Below are positions 29,517 through 38,600 of a DNA stretch of 43,605 bases, piece after piece; position 1 is the stretch's first letter; each line of letters starts with the position of its first letter. A program made the position numbers and the translations under genes. The notes beneath the pieces were generated by a model. It saw only the letters and a program-made list of their open reading frames with translations, did no database searches and was not told the DNA's origin. Source of the stretch: an uncultured Prevotellaceae bacterium (lineage in GTDB: Bacteria > Bacteroidota > Bacteroidia > Bacteroidales > Bacteroidaceae). Where the stretch lies: contig CACXIP010000028.1 of the NCBI GenBank assembly GCA_902767775.1, forward strand, positions 1 to 43,605. The letters are read 5' to 3'.

Positions 29517-31727
29517 ATGACCGACCTAACACCTTCCGTGGCGGATATGCTGCAAGAAAACATCCGCCGCAACAAAATCATCCAGCAACCATTCATCCCT
29601 TCGACCGGTGAGGGCGCTCCCCTACCCCGAACCAAGGCGTTCATCGACGACTATGAGCCTCACTGTATTCATCTGCCCAACGACATGATGAACGACTGCC
29701 GCGTGAGCCAAATCTTCATGCTCAGGAATCTTAGTGAATACGCCCGCATAGCAGGCATCACCCAACAGGAAGCTATGGAGGAGTTCGAGGTGCTTCGATG
29801 CCGTTATGATTTCTGCTATTGGGCATGGCGCTATGTGCGTATCAAACCCAAAGACGGCGGCGACGACATCCCCTTCACACTCAACCGTCCGCAGCGCAGG
29901 TTGGTGGAGCATTTCGAGCAAGCGCGCCTGGCCGGGAAACCCATCCGCGTCATCGTACTCAAGGCACGGCAATGGGGCGGTTCAACCGTGACGCAAATTT
30001 ACATGGCATGGCTCCAACTCATCCACCGCAAGGGCCTCAACTCCCTCATCGTGGGACATGTCAAGACTGCGGCGGCAGAGGTGAGCAGCATGTTCGACAA
30101 GGTGATGGAGCGCTACCCCTTGCGGCTGCTCGAAAAGGCGCAGCTGCCCACCGATACGGAGGAGGCTGGCGATAACATGTCATCAGCCACCCACAACTAT
30201 ATCTTCGCCCTTGACGGAGAAGAAACTCCGGATATTCCGGATATTCCGGACAATCCGGATAAATCGGATAATCTGGACACCAAGAAAAACAAAAAGCCCA
30301 CCCCAAAAGTAATCGGCGACCGCCACTCAAGGCTGCTGCGCTACATCCCCACCCGCAACTGCAAAATCAAGGTGGGGTCGGCAGAAACGCCCAACTCCGC
30401 CCGAGGCGGAGACTCAGCACTGGTACACTGCACCGAGGTGGCTTTCTGGCGGAAGACAGACAACAAGACACCCGAGGACATCATCCGGTCGGCATGTGCG
30501 GGCGCCTCCTACCAACCGCTCACGATGATTGTCTATGAGTCGACGGCCAACGGCACAGGCAACTTTTTCCAACAGGAGTATGATGCCGCGAGACGGGGCG
30601 AGTCACTATTCACACCCGTCTTCGTGGCATGGTGGCAGATAGAGCGCTACGCCCTGCCTCTCACCAGTCCTGAGAAATTCGCCACACAACTGTGGCAGCA
30701 GCGCAACGACACGTCGGTGGCGAGTCAGCGACAGGAGTCTGGACAGTATCTGTGGCACCTCTGGGAGATGGGCGCCACGCTGGAGGCCATCAACTGGTAT
30801 GTGTGCGAGCGGCGCAAATACAACGACCACGGCGACATGGCAGCGGAATTTCCCTCCGACGACGTCGAGGCATTCCAAAACTCCGGCGCACATGTCTTCG
30901 ACCCATATCGCATTGAAGCCTTCAAAATCAACTGCCGCCCACCCAAGATGAAAGGCGACCTCACGGCGAAGGCTGCGAAAGGCAGCGACGCACTCAACGA
31001 CCTGCGCTTCCATCCCGATGGCGGACAATTTTGGGTGTGGACAGAACCCGAGCTTTTCGACGACTGCCGCATCGCCGACCGATACCTTGTAGTGGTGGAC
31101 ATCGGCGGCAGAAGCGCCAAGGCCGACTGGTCGGTCATCTGTGTCATCGACCGCTACTGGATGATGGAGGGCGAGCGCCCAGAAGTGTGCGCGCAATGGT
31201 ATGGGCACATCGACATGGACCTTCTGGCGTGGAAGGCGGTGCAGGTAGCACATTACTATGACGATGCGCTGCTCGTCATCGAGTCGAACACCCTGGAGAC
31301 GCACGACGACGAGCGGTGGCTCGAGGGCGGCGACCAGTCGGCATATATCCTCAATGAGATACGCAACGTCTATCCCAACCTCTACGCCAGGCAACAGTGT
31401 GCTGAGGATATCCGCCAGCATGCGCCACTGAAATACGGGTTCCACACCAACATCAAAACCAAGCCAGCCATCATCTCCACCCTTGTCGAGGTGGTGCGCG
31501 AGGGCCTCTACGTGGAACGCGACTCACGGTGCCTCGATGAGTATGTCACCTATGTCAGGCGACAAAACGGCAGTTATGGCGCCACCGACGGCAAGCACGA
31601 CGACCTGCTCATGACGCGCGCCATCGGACTCCACATCTGCTTCCACGAGATGCCGCTGCCCAGCATCATCTCCTTCTCTCAACTGACAGCCGCCAAGCGG
31701 CACGACCTCAGCAAAAGTATATGGTGA
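29517..31727 (+). CDS. Phage-type terminase large subunit, complete (736 aa)
   Basis: This is the ATP-driven motor and nuclease that packages DNA into capsids. The ATPase part has an upstream Q-motif-like LNRPQRRLV, Walker A KARQWGGST (149-157), Walker B-like LVHCTEVAFW with the catalytic Glu307, and the coupling motif STANG (342-346). The nuclease part has the expected acidic residues in YLVVVDIGGRSAKADWS (Asp528), LLVIESNTL (Glu589) and TDGKHDD (Asp695/696). All key residues appear present, so the enzyme should work. A 9-bp repeat tract inserts about 18 residues (TPDIPDIPDNPDKSDNLD, about 237-254) in a loop between Walker A and Walker B. The gene stands alone, about 17 kb from the capsid gene, with host genes on both sides. 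No small terminase or portal gene is recognised next to it. Confidence 0.9.
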   Translation: MTDLTPSVADMLQENIRRNKIIQQPFIPSTGEGAPLPRTKAFIDDYEPHCIHLPNDMMNDCRVSQIFMLRNLSEYARIAGITQQEAMEEFEVLRCRYDFCYWAWRYVRIKPKDGGDDIPFTLNRPQRRLVEHFEQARLAGKPIRVIVLKARQWGGSTVTQIYMAWLQLIHRKGLNSLIVGHVKTAAAEVSSMFDKVMERYPLRLLEKAQLPTDTEEAGDNMSSATHNYIFALDGEETPDIPDIPDNPDKSDNLDTKKNKKPTPKVIGDRHSRLLRYIPTRNCKIKVGSAETPNSARGGDSALVHCTEVAFWRKTDNKTPEDIIRSACAGASYQPLTMIVYESTANGTGNFFQQEYDAARRGESLFTPVFVAWWQIERYALPLTSPEKFATQLWQQRNDTSVASQRQESGQYLWHLWEMGATLEAINWYVCERRKYNDHGDMAAEFPSDDVEAFQNSGAHVFDPYRIEAFKINCRPPKMKGDLTAKAAKGSDALNDLRFHPDGGQFWVWTEPELFDDCRIADRYLVVVDIGGRSAKADWSVICVIDRYWMMEGERPEVCAQWYGHIDMDLLAWKAVQVAHYYDDALLVIESNTLETHDDERWLEGGDQSAYILNEIRNVYPNLYARQQCAEDIRQHAPLKYGFHTNIKTKPAIISTLVEVVREGLYVERDSRCLDEYVTYVRRQNGSYGATDGKHDDLLMTRAIGLHICFHEMPLPSIISFSQLTAAKRHDLSKSIW
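30225..30279 (+). repeat. 9-bp in-frame repeat inside the terminase gene
   Basis: About six units of ccggatatt/ccggacaat/ccggataaa encode Pro-Asp-Ile/Asn-like triplets. The frame is kept because the unit is nine bases. The site is a loop between conserved ATPase motifs. Confidence 0.85.
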
Positions 31728-31776
31728 TTTTTATGATTATTTGACATTAAAATGATGTAATTTCTAATAAAAGTTG

Positions 31777-31784
31777 TAATTTTG
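31777..31784 (+). promoter_or_regulatory. Promoter (-7 box) for the thiol-redox surface operon
   Basis: TAATTTTG fits TAnnTTTG and lies 35 nt before the start at 31819. The upstream TTTG element is weak. Confidence 0.45.
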
Positions 31785-31818
31785 CACGGTTTTTTATTGA
31801 ATTCAAAAGACAATCAAC

Positions 31819-32310
31819 ATGACAGCAAAGAAAATACTGCTCACCGCACTGCTTTCCGTCATCATGCTGGGGACCTACGCCCAGCTTCCCAAGGTGACGC
31901 TGAAAGACATCAACGGCAAGGCCGTCACCACAGACACCCTGTCCAACAACGGCAAACCGTTTATCATCGACTTCTTCGCCACATGGTGCAAGCCCTGCAA
32001 TCGTGAACTCGACGCCATCAGCGAGGTGTATGAGGACTGGCAGGAAGAGACAGGGGTGAAAATCATCGCTGTCAGCATCGACCAGGCACAGAACATCAAT
32101 AAGGTGAAACCCCTCGTCGACAGCCACGGATGGGAATACGAGGTGCTGCTCGACCCCAACAGCGAGCTGAAACAGGCTCTCGCCATCCAAAACATTCCTT
32201 ACGTGCTCATCATCGACGGCAAAGGTGAAATCGTCTACCGCCATATGGGATATACCGACGGGGCGGAGGAAGAACTGATAGAAAAGGTACGCGAATTGCT
32301 GAAGCCATGA
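31819..32310 (+). CDS. TlpA-like thiol-disulfide protein (163 aa)
   Basis: A signal peptide (about 1-21) precedes a thioredoxin fold with the active site WCKPC (C57, C60) and the cis-proline region IQNIPYVLIIDGKG. Such periplasmic proteins reduce or exchange disulfides on exported partners. Length is typical of the short TlpA/ResA type. The stop overlaps the start of the DUF6029 gene by 4 nt (ATGA), which shows tight coupling. It is the first gene of an operon that also encodes two Omp28-type proteins with their own CxxC motifs, so those are likely redox partners (inference). Confidence 0.9.
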   Translation: MTAKKILLTALLSVIMLGTYAQLPKVTLKDINGKAVTTDTLSNNGKPFIIDFFATWCKPCNRELDAISEVYEDWQEETGVKIIAVSIDQAQNINKVKPLVDSHGWEYEVLLDPNSELKQALAIQNIPYVLIIDGKGEIVYRHMGYTDGAEEELIEKVRELLKP

Positions 32311-33974
32311 TGATGCGCATCCCTACCCTACTCTTGGCAGTAATGCTGCCCTGCATGCTCCATGCGCAGGACGACAACCGCAAGGTGGTGGTCAGCGGAA
32401 GCGTGCAGAGCGACGTGCTCATACCGCAAGACGACCAAGACATCGGCGCCGTCACTGACAACGACTGGGCAAAGACCAATACCTATGTCGACCTGAAGGC
32501 TCAGAGTCAGTATGTAGACGCTGGAGCACGCTTCGAATACCTCGACCATCCCCTTCCAGGATACGAGAACGACTTCAAGGGATGGGGCATACGCCACTAT
32601 TACCTCAAAGGCAAGCTTAAGAATGCCGAACTTACCCTCGGCTCCTTCTACGAGCAGTTTGGCTCTGGGTTCATCCTCCGTACTTATGAGGAGCGGGCTC
32701 TCGGCATCGACAACTCGCTGCTCGGAGGGCGACTGGTCATCAAGCCTCTCAAGGGCATGACCGTCAAGGCGCTCAGCGGTGTGCAGCGCCGCTACTGGCA
32801 GTACAACGACGCACTCATCTCAGGTGCCGATGCCGAGGTCAACCTCGACGAGTGGCTGCCCTCGCTCAGCGAGCACAACACACGCCTCATGCTCGGCGCC
32901 TCGTGGGTGAACAAACGAGAGAAAGAGGACGAGACGGAAAAAGTTTATGCAGACCCTACCCATCGACTCAACCTGCCCGAATACGTCAATGCGTGGGATG
33001 TTCGCGCCCAACTCAACAAGGGGGGATGGGGACTTCTCGCCGAATATGCGCAGAAGAGTCAGGACCCGTCGTTCGACAACAGATACATCTATAAGAAAGG
33101 AACGGCAGCCTTGCTCTCCGGGTCCTACTCCCAGAAAGGCATGAGCGCCTTGGTACAGGTGAAACGCAGCGAGAACATGTCGTTCCGCAGCCGACGCTCA
33201 CAAATAGGCACTTCTTCGTTTATCAATCACCTGCCGGCTTTTACCCTCGACCACACTTACGCCCTTGCCGCCCTCTACCCCTATGCCACCCAACTGGCTG
33301 ATGGTGAGTGGGCTTTCCAAGGTGAGCTGTCCTACACATTCAAGCGCAAGACGGCTCTCGGAGGCAAATACGGCACCACGGTGAAGGTGAACTTCTCGCA
33401 TGTACGCAGCATCGACCATGAGGAACTGACTGCCGAGAAGATGCCTTACAACAGCCCATTTGGCACCGACGGCTACAAGAGCAAGTTCTTCAAGATGGGC
33501 GACGACATCTACTATCAGGACTTCAACGTCCAGGTGTCGAAAAAATTCTCAAACGCACTGAAACTCAACCTGATGTACATGAACCAGCACTACAACATGA
33601 CCGTTGTGGAGGGCGAGGGAGGCATGGTCAGGTCGAATATATATATTGCCGATGCGCTCTACCAACTCGCTCCCAGGACGAAACTAAGGGGCGAACTGCA
33701 ATATCTCACCACACCCAACGACCAGGGCGACTGGGCATTCGCATTGCTCGAACTATCGTTGGCACCGAGATGGATGTTCACCGTGAGCGACATGTGGAAC
33801 TGCGGCATGACAGACATCCACTACTATCAAGGACTGGTAACCTTCAACACCGGCGCACACCGCATACAGGCTGGCTACGGCCGCACACGTGCCGGATACA
33901 ACTGTTCTGGAGGCGTATGCCGATATGTGCCGGCGACACGAGGATTCACCCTCTCCTACAACTACAATTTCTAA
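32307..33974 (+). CDS. DUF6029 outer-membrane protein (555 aa)
   Basis: A signal peptide (1-20, ending LHAQ) is followed by a chain of amphipathic strands separated by charged loops, with aromatic girdles, ending YVPATRGFTLSYNYNF. A C-terminal aromatic residue is typical of outer-membrane barrels. LGSFYEQFGSGFILRTYEER and the conserved early part resemble the DUF6029 family as I recall it. It overlaps the TlpA-like gene by 4 nt and precedes the Omp28 lipoprotein gene by 11 bp. A surface pore or assembly partner of the redox proteins is possible. The transported molecule is unknown. Confidence 0.75.
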   Translation: MMMRIPTLLLAVMLPCMLHAQDDNRKVVVSGSVQSDVLIPQDDQDIGAVTDNDWAKTNTYVDLKAQSQYVDAGARFEYLDHPLPGYENDFKGWGIRHYYLKGKLKNAELTLGSFYEQFGSGFILRTYEERALGIDNSLLGGRLVIKPLKGMTVKALSGVQRRYWQYNDALISGADAEVNLDEWLPSLSEHNTRLMLGASWVNKREKEDETEKVYADPTHRLNLPEYVNAWDVRAQLNKGGWGLLAEYAQKSQDPSFDNRYIYKKGTAALLSGSYSQKGMSALVQVKRSENMSFRSRRSQIGTSSFINHLPAFTLDHTYALAALYPYATQLADGEWAFQGELSYTFKRKTALGGKYGTTVKVNFSHVRSIDHEELTAEKMPYNSPFGTDGYKSKFFKMGDDIYYQDFNVQVSKKFSNALKLNLMYMNQHYNMTVVEGEGGMVRSNIYIADALYQLAPRTKLRGELQYLTTPNDQGDWAFALLELSLAPRWMFTVSDMWNCGMTDIHYYQGLVTFNTGAHRIQAGYGRTRAGYNCSGGVCRYVPATRGFTLSYNYNF

Positions 33975-33985
33975 ACGATGCCATC

Positions 33986-34771
33986 ATGAAAAGGGCTTTA
34001 TTGTTCACCGCCATCCTCACTGCCGCCATCCTGACGACATGCAGCCATATCGACGAGGACGAGCGGTATATCTACGAGAAACTTGAGCAGGCCGACCGCG
34101 TGGTGCTCCTTGAGGATTTCACCGGACAGCGCTGCGTCAACTGCCCCAGGGGCACCGAGGTCATCGAGCAACTGCAAAAGGAGTTCGGCGACAAGGTCAT
34201 CGCTGTCGGCATCCACGGTGGACCACTCGGGTTTGCAGGGACGGCTACCGCCAAAGGACTCGCCACCAATGTGGGTGACGAATACTACGACCATTGGAAA
34301 TTGGAATACCAGCCCGTGGGACTCGTCAACCGCCATGGAGCAGTCAACTACACCGACTGGACCAAGGAAGTAGTGGCTGAACTTGCCAAACCTGCCCGAC
34401 TCAACCTTGGTGCAGAACTGCAACTCGTTGATGACCAATCGCTTTTCATCACCGTAAGTGCGCAGAGCACCGACGGCACCATCAACGGCCATCTGCAGGT
34501 ATGGGTCATCGAGGACGGCATCACCGCACTGCAGATGATGCCCGACGGCAGCACCAACCGCGAATATGTGCACAACCATGTGCTGCGCACCCCTGTCAAC
34601 GGCACATGGGGAGAGGATATCACCCTCAATGAGGGCCAGTATCGGAGCATCGCCATGATGCAACCCCTCAATCCAGAATGGAACACCAACAACCTCAGCA
34701 TCGTCGCCTTCGTCTATGACGATTCCGGCGTGCTGCAAGCCACCAAGGCACAGATATCCACCCCACAATAA
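33986..34771 (+). CDS. Omp28-type lipoprotein with CxxC site (261 aa)
   Basis: The start at 33986 (MKRALLFTAILTAAILTTCS) gives a lipoprotein-like signal with Cys19. The lipobox LTTC is slightly unusual in its third residue. The mature part starts with a thioredoxin-like domain carrying the Omp28 signature LLEDFTGQRCVNCPRG (C50, C53). A beta-rich C-terminal region follows, with LQVWVIEDGITALQ and REYVHNHVLRTPVNG. Omp28 proteins are outer-membrane proteins of Bacteroidetes with a proposed adhesin or redox role. The gene belongs to the TlpA/DUF6029 operon. Confidence 0.85.
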   Translation: MKRALLFTAILTAAILTTCSHIDEDERYIYEKLEQADRVVLLEDFTGQRCVNCPRGTEVIEQLQKEFGDKVIAVGIHGGPLGFAGTATAKGLATNVGDEYYDHWKLEYQPVGLVNRHGAVNYTDWTKEVVAELAKPARLNLGAELQLVDDQSLFITVSAQSTDGTINGHLQVWVIEDGITALQMMPDGSTNREYVHNHVLRTPVNGTWGEDITLNEGQYRSIAMMQPLNPEWNTNNLSIVAFVYDDSGVLQATKAQISTPQ

Positions 34772-34779
34772 CCCACACC

Positions 34780-34884
34780 CCGGAAAAGCCGGAAAACCCA
34801 GATAACCCAGATAACCTAGAAAACCCGGAATACCCGGAATCTCCGGAATCTCCGGAATCTCCGGAATCTCCGGAAAATCCGGCC
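34780..34884. repeat. 9-bp tandem repeat, CCGGAATCT family, intergenic
   Basis: About eleven units (from cccggaaaagccgg through ccggaatct repeated to ccggaaaatccgg) fill most of the 139-bp gap between the Omp28 lipoprotein gene and the next gene. It is noncoding here, in contrast to the in-frame tracts at 28365 and 30225. Confidence 0.85.
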
Positions 34885-34910
34885 CCAGAAAAAAACCAAA
34901 AACTCAAAAT

Positions 34911-35546
34911 ATGAAAAAAACCTTTACTCTTATTTTTGCCTTGTTCCTCGCCATCACCCTCTCCGCGCAGGACACAAAAGGCTATTTCCAATTTGCCGAC
35001 AAGGATGGCAACATCATCGCCGACGGTACGACCATCGTGCGCAACGTGCCTGAGACGGATGACTTCGGCGAGGTGCTCATTCACTCAGGACTCTTCATCA
35101 AAAACGTCGCTGCCCCAAATGGCACACCAGTGTGGCTCGTAACCGACATCACCCGCATCGACAACGGTACGTTGCAGGTTTGTTTCCCGCAGAACTGCAT
35201 CTCCTACAGCCGTGTGGGCTCCAACAAGTCGGCTGCATCTACCATTGCCTCAGGCGAACAGGCCGACATCCAGTCGGAATGGTTGCCTTCCGCCTACGGT
35301 GAGTGTTTTGTCACCTACACCGCCAAACCGCTGGAGAAGTTTGGCAAGACCTATACTGAGAACGAGGGACCGTCGGTCACCGTTCATTACATCATGCAAG
35401 ATCCCGCACTCATCAGCCAGACGGCAACATCCAAGGCTGTCCCTACAGCCACATACGACACACAAGGCAGACCAACCTCCACCGACAGCCACGGCATGCG
35501 CATCATCCGCATGAGCGACGGCACCGTGCGCAAGGTCATCAGGTGA
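34911..35546 (+). CDS. Secreted protein of unknown function (211 aa)
   Basis: A signal peptide (1-19, ending LSAQ) precedes a compact beta-rich domain (about 22-155) with two cysteines nine residues apart or less (VCFPQNC). The C-terminal tail YDTQGRPTSTDSHGMRIIRM continues SDGTVRKVIR. This tail resembles the C-terminal sorting regions of Prevotella proteins and is similar in style to the end of the next gene product. It lies between two Omp28-type genes, after a 9-bp repeat tract, and is probably part of the same operon. Function unknown. Confidence 0.75.
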   Translation: MKKTFTLIFALFLAITLSAQDTKGYFQFADKDGNIIADGTTIVRNVPETDDFGEVLIHSGLFIKNVAAPNGTPVWLVTDITRIDNGTLQVCFPQNCISYSRVGSNKSAASTIASGEQADIQSEWLPSAYGECFVTYTAKPLEKFGKTYTENEGPSVTVHYIMQDPALISQTATSKAVPTATYDTQGRPTSTDSHGMRIIRMSDGTVRKVIR

Positions 35547-35629
35547 GATATCCACAGAAATCAGTTTTTTCACGTTTGGCGGACTGTGAAAGTACGCCAG
35601 CAATAGTATCATTTAACACCAATTCATTT

Positions 35630-38600
35630 ATGATGAGAAGATTTACCATTCTCGCAGTGGCGGCACTTGCTGCCGTCACCACCGCTTTCGGACAGTCGGC
35701 ACCGAAACGTCAGAAAGCGCCCCAGGCAAAGGAAAAGAAAATGCCTGAGCTAAAAAAACGGATTCCCCTCTCGGAGGTCACGCTCAACAGCAACCTTCTC
35801 AAGAAGGGCAAGCCACAACAAGCTGTTCGTTCGCTGAATGCGAAGAGCCGTGAGGCACACCGCTTGCAGGTGAGGGGTGCAAGAAATGCAGCCAAGGCAC
35901 GCAAGGCCAGCAGCGGCATCATCATCGAACAGCCTGAGGGCAAGTACTATGACATGGTCTTCAGTTCATGGTCTTATGTTACCAGCCTCTTTGGAGCCTC
36001 CATGGGACAGAACAGTGGAGCCATCGGAGAGGTGGTCGAAGGCACCGACGGTTGCATCTACATCCACAACCTCATCTCCGAACTTCAGACAGAAGAGGGG
36101 TTCTGGGTGAAGGCTGAGAAACTTGGCGGCGACACCATCGTCATCCACGAGCAGCCCATCTGGGATGAGGATTATTATGGAACAATCTACACCCATTCCA
36201 TCATGAAAATCAAAGTGGTGGACAACAGTCTTACCTATGATCCCAATGACTCTGACATCAAGATGATATGGAAGGACGGCAAACTCGACACAGTGGATGA
36301 GTTCAACACCGGCGAGAACTACCAAAGCGTCATCACCGCCATCGACAACGAGGGCTACTGGTGTGGCGCCATGAACTGGGACATACACATGTGGCAGCAG
36401 ACTGATGAGGCCATCACCCAACTGCCCGAGACCAGCCAGACCACTGAAATGGTGATGAAGTACACCGATGAGTACGGCGAACTGCTGGCCCGCAAGGTGA
36501 AAGTAGCCATCGACGGCAGCAACGTATTCCTCCAGATTGATCCCGAAATCGACGCATGGGTCATGGGTACCCTTGAGGGCGACAAAGCCATCTTCCCATC
36601 CGGACAATATCTCGGCAAAGACTTGCGCAACGGCAGCCATGCATACTTGCTCATGGCCGATGCCAACGACCAGTTGATAGACCAGGCGGTGTTCACCTTC
36701 GACGCAGCCAACAATACGTTCACCTCTGCCAGTGATTTGACCGTCTACCTCAACTGCGGAAAGGGCGACATCTACTACATCAGCCGTTTCGAGAACCCCA
36801 CCATCTTCTTCTTCGTTGAGGTGCCTGCCACACCACAGAAACCTATGATTGAAGGTGTGGAGCCCTATACTGCCTACCCCTCATACGGCACAGGTTACGG
36901 ATACGTGACTTTCTATGGCCCCTATTTCGATGCTGAGGGCAACTACCTCGACCCCGACAAGATGTATTACAAGGTATATGTAGACGATGAGGTGTACACG
37001 TTCCAAGCCAGCGAATACCCAAGCGATTTGGAGGAGAACACCGACATCATCCCCTTCCTGCTCAATGGTTACGACTTCAACACCTCAGATTATGAGCATC
37101 AGTTCTACACCTACTTCCAGCCTGCCAAGAACGTTGGTGTCCAATTAATCTACACCGGTGGTGGTGAGACCCACGAGTCGGAAATCGATTGGTATGAGGT
37201 AGAAACTTATCTCGCTGATGGTGAGGAAGGTGTCTTCGCACATGTGGAGGACGGCGCACCCAACCAAGAACTCAACGATGGCGAGATTGCTCTCAACCTC
37301 GGATTTGCCGAGAGCAAGGACTATGCCTTCGGAACCGCAAATTCAAGCGACGAGACCTACGACGTGGCGTTCCACCTGAAAGACCCGTCGCTTGTGGGAA
37401 CACAGATTGTAGCCATCAACGTGCCGTTCTTCGACACCAATAATATCAGCGGCACCAAAGTATGGCTCTCCAAGGCACTCTCCGTCAGCAATGGCAAGTT
37501 CGCTGCCGATGTCCTCACACAGGACTTTGAGGCAAGCAAGGGCTTTACCAAAGTGGTACTCAACCAGCCCTACACCATCACTGAAGAAGGCATCTACATC
37601 GGCTACACCTTCACACAGGCAACCGACCCTCAGGCCACTCCAGTGGTGCTGACCGCCTATACCTCCGACGGTGGCTTCATTATCCACACCGACAAAGTTT
37701 ACAAGAACGGATGGTTCAACATGTTTGAGCAATTCGGCGACCTCGCCCTCGAGGCTGTGCTCAAGGGTGACAACATCAAGGCATTTGCCGTGTCGCCTGA
37801 ATATACTCAGGATATCTATGCCCAAGTGAATCAGGAGAGCCGGGTGAGGATGGATGTCACCAACTATGGCTACAAGGGTGCCAAGAACATCGACTACACC
37901 TATGAGGTGGCTGGTTTGAACGGCACAGGTCATATCGACCTCGACCCCGCCCTTGAAGCTGCCTATGGTGCATTCCACACCTTCAGCATCCCCCTCCCCG
38001 CCATTGCTCAGAAGGGCACCTATCCACTCACCATCAAGGTGACTAAGGTGAACGGCGAGGCCAATGCCGCCCTTGCCGACACCGACGAGGCCAAGGTCAA
38101 CGTACTCACCGTCATGCCCAAGAAGCGCCCTGTGCTCGAGGAGTACACCGGCACATGGTGCGGTTACTGCCCACGTGGTTATGTTGCACTGCAGAAGATG
38201 AACAAGCTCTATCCCAACGACTTCATCGCGCTCTCCTACCACAACGACGACCCGATGGAGTTCACCTATTACTTCCCCAGCGATGTGCAGGGATTCCCCG
38301 ATGCATGGCTTGACCGTGTATATGAGACCGACGCCTACTGTGGCGATGGAGCATATGGTGAATGGGGCTTCGAGAAGGTATGGCTCGACCGCTGCAACGA
38401 GTTCGGTGTCGCTGACCTCAGCGTGACCGCCGACTGGGCTGACGAGAGTCAGAACGCTATCGACATCAAGACGACCGCTACCTTCCCGCTCGCCGTCGAG
38501 AACAGCCCCTACATCCTGGAATACGCCCTCGTGACCGACGGTCTGAAAGGCACTGGCAGCGACTGGGCACAGTCCAACTACTACAGTGGAGCAGATGGAT

